Shown piece after piece: positions 61,726 through 64,000 of a stretch of 64,000 nucleotides of DNA. The notes beneath the pieces were generated by a model. The model had not been told where the DNA came from and did no database searches. It saw nothing but the letters and a program-made list of their open reading frames with translations. How positions within the stretch are numbered: the stretch's first letter is position 1; each line of letters opens with the position of its first letter. Origin of the DNA: Corynebacterium mucifaciens (GTDB lineage: Bacteria; Actinomycetota; Actinomycetes; Mycobacteriales; Mycobacteriaceae); the NCBI RefSeq assembly GCF_012396315.1, contig NZ_JAAXPF010000001.1, positions 124,001 to 188,000 of the forward strand, given 5' to 3'. A program made the position numbers and the translations under genes.

Positions 61726-61866
61726 CTACCGGAGCCAATCGGCGCTCCGGCCCGGGGCCCATCCCCTCAGGCGTGTTCGGCGAGCCCGTTCCGTCGCGCG
61801 GGCCAGCGGCGACCATTGTTGCCAGACGTCCAATCCAATGACGCCCCAGGCAATTACTCCCATCAT
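61726..61866 (-). CDS. 46-aa putative membrane peptide
   Basis: MMGVIAWGVIGLDVWQQWSP followed by an Arg-rich tail (TERARRTRLRGWAPGRSADW). One short hydrophobic helix and a basic end suggest a membrane-inserted peptide. No clear ribosome-binding site. It ends in the leader hairpin of the downstream HTH gene. Tentative. Confidence 0.3.
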   Translation of the reverse strand: MMGVIAWGVIGLDVWQQWSPLARATERARRTRLRGWAPGRSADWLR

Positions 61867-62143
61867 GCTGTAGATGAAGGATAGTCACACCAGCACAACG
61901 TGACGCCAGAATAACACGGATGGGCGGCCCAGAGCGTGACTGAGCGCTGTGAAGTTATAGTTATGTGAAACGCGGTGGTCCAGTTCAACATATAGTGCGC
62001 TGCCGTAATTACTCTTCTAATATTGATCAATTTGGGGCTGCGCGTTCAGGTATGAGGAATCGTTTATCCATTAAACTCTCTCAAGCTGGATCTGGAGCGA
62101 CCTAGTTTATGGGGAGTAACTTGCGCGACTGGAGGCGTATCCC
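61867..62143 (+). other. Promoter region of the right-edge gene
   Basis: About 280 AT-rich bases without an ORF; GGAGG lies 8 bases before the GTG at 62144. TAATATTGATCAA and similar AT-rich stretches could hold a promoter; I do not assign boxes. Confidence 0.4.
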
Positions 62144-64000
62144 GTGAGGACTAGAGCAGGCTACATTGACCGAAGTAAGCTGAAGAACTGGGCCGACACT
62201 CGTAATTCGGAGTCTGAACTCCCGCGTCTGGTTCGTCGTCTCATCCTTGAAACGACACCGGGGTTGGTCCAGCTAGGGATGCCCGCAGGCGACGGTGTGG
62301 CAGCAGGCGATTGGGACGGTTCTGTTCGGGCAACCGAAGCGACGGCTTGGACTCCAGATGGTTTGTCGGTATGGGAGCTGTCGGTTAATTCCAGACCTAA
62401 CAAGAAGGCCGATGAGGACTATTCTAAGCGAACAGACACTCCAGACGGCACACGGACTGCTGAATGCACCTATATCGAAGTGATCCTGCGCACTTGGACA
62501 GCACGGGACAAGTGGGCTACAAATAAGCGAAACGACCAGGTCTGGAGAGACGTCAAGGCTTTCGGGCTTGATGATATCGAGACCTGGCTTGAGGCCGCCC
62601 CAATTACATGGGCGTGGCTGTCGGAAGAACTGGGGCTTTCTCCATACGGCCTTCGCACCGGTCTGACCTGGTGGCGAGATTGGGCAGCACAAACGAATCC
62701 GACATTGATACCGAAAGTTGTGCTCGCCGGTCGAACTGACGCTGTCAAGGATCTTGAAGACCGGCTTGGTTCATCCGGCTCCGTCACTACGATTGCTGGC
62801 GCCTCGATGGAGGAAGTATGTGCCTTCATCGCTGCAATCGCCGTCAACCTTGATGACCAGGGCAGCGGCCAGATGCTCGCACGGCTCGCATTCGTCGACG
62901 ACATATCCACGTGGAGGCAGTTGACAACCTCGTCCCAACCGCTCGTCTTGGTCCCTCGCACGCCCGAGTTGGCAAGCGAGATCCCCGCAGGTACTGTGCA
63001 CAACTTTTGTGTGCCGGTTGTCTCCAACGAAGGTGCCGACGTCACACTTCCAGCGTTGGATGCTGCTGAGGCAGCAGTCGCGCTGACGAGCGCCGGAGTC
63101 ACAGATAGAGATAGGGCCGATGAGCTCGGTAGGCTCGCACGGCGAAGCTTGACCGGTCTGCGGCGAAACTTGGCTTTAAAGGCCGTCCTGCATCGACCGA
63201 CCTGGGCTGATGCGAGTCCGTCCCGAAACTTCCGATCAATCCTGTTGGTTGGCTCCTGGGGAGACGATGCAGAAGGGGATCGTTCGATCCTCGAGGCGCT
63301 CACGGGAACCGACTACGAGTCGTTTAGAGAGGCGGTCACAGGAATAGCCGACAATCCTACCGATCCTCTGGTAATCCGCACTGGCGAAGCTTGGCATCTT
63401 GTCTCACCGGTGGATGCTTGGATGCTGTTGGTGCAGAAGCTGACTCACGATGACATGAAGCGGTTCGAGACCATCGTCGAGAGGGTCTTTGCAGAGGACG
63501 ATCCGGCCCTCGACCTACCGCGGGATCAACGGTGGAGAGCATCGATTGATGGCAAAACCCGTCGCTACTCCGGTGACCTCCGCCGCGGCCTCGCTCAGTC
63601 GCTCGCTCTATTGGGAATGTACGGCGAAACTGTCGTCTTGTCGGGGGGAGTATCAGGGTCAGACTTCGCAAACTATCTGGTTGGGAAGCTACTCGAATGG
63701 GCGTCGACAGATGATACCGGGCGAGCGTGGCAATCACTAGCTGACATCTTGCCTCTCCTCGCTGAGGCCGGGCCGGACGCTTTCCTCGATGCGGTCAGTG
63801 CAGCAACAGCGGGCGATGCCCCTCTATTGGCCACCATGTTCCAGGACGCCGACGAATCGGGAATCTTCTCGGGCGGAACTCCCCACAGCAATCTGCTGTG
63901 GGCGCTCGAGTGCGTGTCCTGGTCCTCTGATCATTTCGGACGTGCTGTCGATCTCCTGGCACGCCTTGACGAGATCGATCCGGGTGGTCGGCTGGCTAAC
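62144..64000 (+). CDS. Large protein, candidate PD-(D/E)XK nuclease fused to a STAND-like module, 3' end beyond the window
   Basis: Translated by hand: 619 codons open to the window edge. The N-terminus (1-170) has LVRRLILETTPGLVQLGMPA, GDWD58-GSV, SVWE78-LSV and K87-K88-ADEDYSKR, a plausible PD-(D/E)XK catalytic set, then DDIETWLEAAPITWAWL and PKVVLAGR near residue 198. The middle resembles degenerate STAND NTPases (TTIAGASMEEVCAFIAAIAV, LARRSLTGLRRNLALKAVLH) but lacks an evident P-loop. GTG 62144 follows GGAGG. Codon use differs from the core genome. The architecture recalls phage-defence effectors; that role is inference. Confidence 0.6.
   Translation, partial: MRTRAGYIDRSKLKNWADTRNSESELPRLVRRLILETTPGLVQLGMPAGDGVAAGDWDGSVRATEATAWTPDGLSVWELSVNSRPNKKADEDYSKRTDTPDGTRTAECTYIEVILRTWTARDKWATNKRNDQVWRDVKAFGLDDIETWLEAAPITWAWLSEELGLSPYGLRTGLTWWRDWAAQTNPTLIPKVVLAGRTDAVKDLEDRLGSSGSVTTIAGASMEEVCAFIAAIAVNLDDQGSGQMLARLAFVDDISTWRQLTTSSQPLVLVPRTPELASEIPAGTVHNFCVPVVSNEGADVTLPALDAAEAAVALTSAGVTDRDRADELGRLARRSLTGLRRNLALKAVLHRPTWADASPSRNFRSILLVGSWGDDAEGDRSILEALTGTDYESFREAVTGIADNPTDPLVIRTGEAWHLVSPVDAWMLLVQKLTHDDMKRFETIVERVFAEDDPALDLPRDQRWRASIDGKTRRYSGDLRRGLAQSLALLGMYGETVVLSGGVSGSDFANYLVGKLLEWASTDDTGRAWQSLADILPLLAEAGPDAFLDAVSAATAGDAPLLATMFQDADESGIFSGGTPHSNLLWALECVSWSSDHFGRAVDLLARLDEIDPGGRLAN

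Noticed and set aside
61684-61884. 66-codon plus-strand frame opposite the HTH leader
   Set aside because: Begins in the hairpin of the minus-strand HTH gene, has no SD, and a minus-strand membrane peptide fits the region at least as well.
46554-64000. A complete integrated plasmid
   Set aside because: ssb and a relaxase-like gene are plasmid-like, but no replication initiator or partition gene is visible in the window.

Overview
The window looks like chromosome of a high-GC Corynebacterium. It carries the mycothiol gene mca, a prs-glmU pair, glpX, a DUF3558 lipoprotein, an OpuC-type osmolyte transporter and the corynebacterial macrolide-resistance gene erm(X). Many genes start with GTG, and several start within about 8 bases of a -10-like box, which suggests leaderless mRNAs. 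All statements are read from the sequence without database searches.

Bases 1 to 46535 are ordinary core genome. On the minus strand lies a cell-wall and nucleotide block: glmU, prs, a PaaI-like thioesterase, an amino-acid permease and an aminotransferase cut by the window edge. An MFS exporter and a Tat-exported multicopper oxidase diverge from each other. A large Gly/Ala-rich ESX/PPE-like protein sits beside a DUF3558 lipoprotein and tRNA-Gln. Next come TetR-mfd, an SDR protein, a tRNA with a UAA anticodon, an osmolyte ABC operon, photolyase, luxS, a SUFU-domain protein, a Bax-inhibitor membrane protein, greA, mca and a cis-prenyltransferase, coaA, glyA, a TetR-controlled DHA2 exporter, fumC, glpX, xseAB, ispH, rmuC, an AI-2E membrane protein and ychF.

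From base 46536 to the end the character changes: lower and patchier GC, different codon use, many inverted repeats and gene remnants. A large serine recombinase begins 18 bases after the ychF stop, so the 3' flank of ychF is the probable insertion site. The island then carries a two-gene restriction-modification system (nuclease-methyltransferase fusion plus specificity subunit, BcgI-like in size and layout), a resolvase scar, a DUF4192 gene, a 47-aa ORF, ssb, a 40-bp-period repeat array, a frameshifted relaxase-like gene with a long coiled coil, a roughly 1.4 kb protein-free stretch crowded with stem-loops, a small acidic protein, two related excisionase-like HTH genes, a 367-bp tandem duplication rich in TTTCGTA boxes, erm(X) with its leader peptide and attenuator, a fragment of an MmeI-like methyltransferase and, at the right edge, the first 619 codons of a large protein with a candidate PD-(D/E)XK nuclease N-terminus and a STAND-like middle. 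This looks like an integrative mobilizable element or defence/resistance island. No replication initiator and no transposase is visible, and the right end is outside the window.

The parts most worth a second look are the stem-loop region 55555-56962, the iteron-like duplication 58166-59075, the 40-bp array 53661-53860, the recurrent hairpins next to ribosome-binding sites of island genes, and the nuclease-STAND candidate at the right edge.
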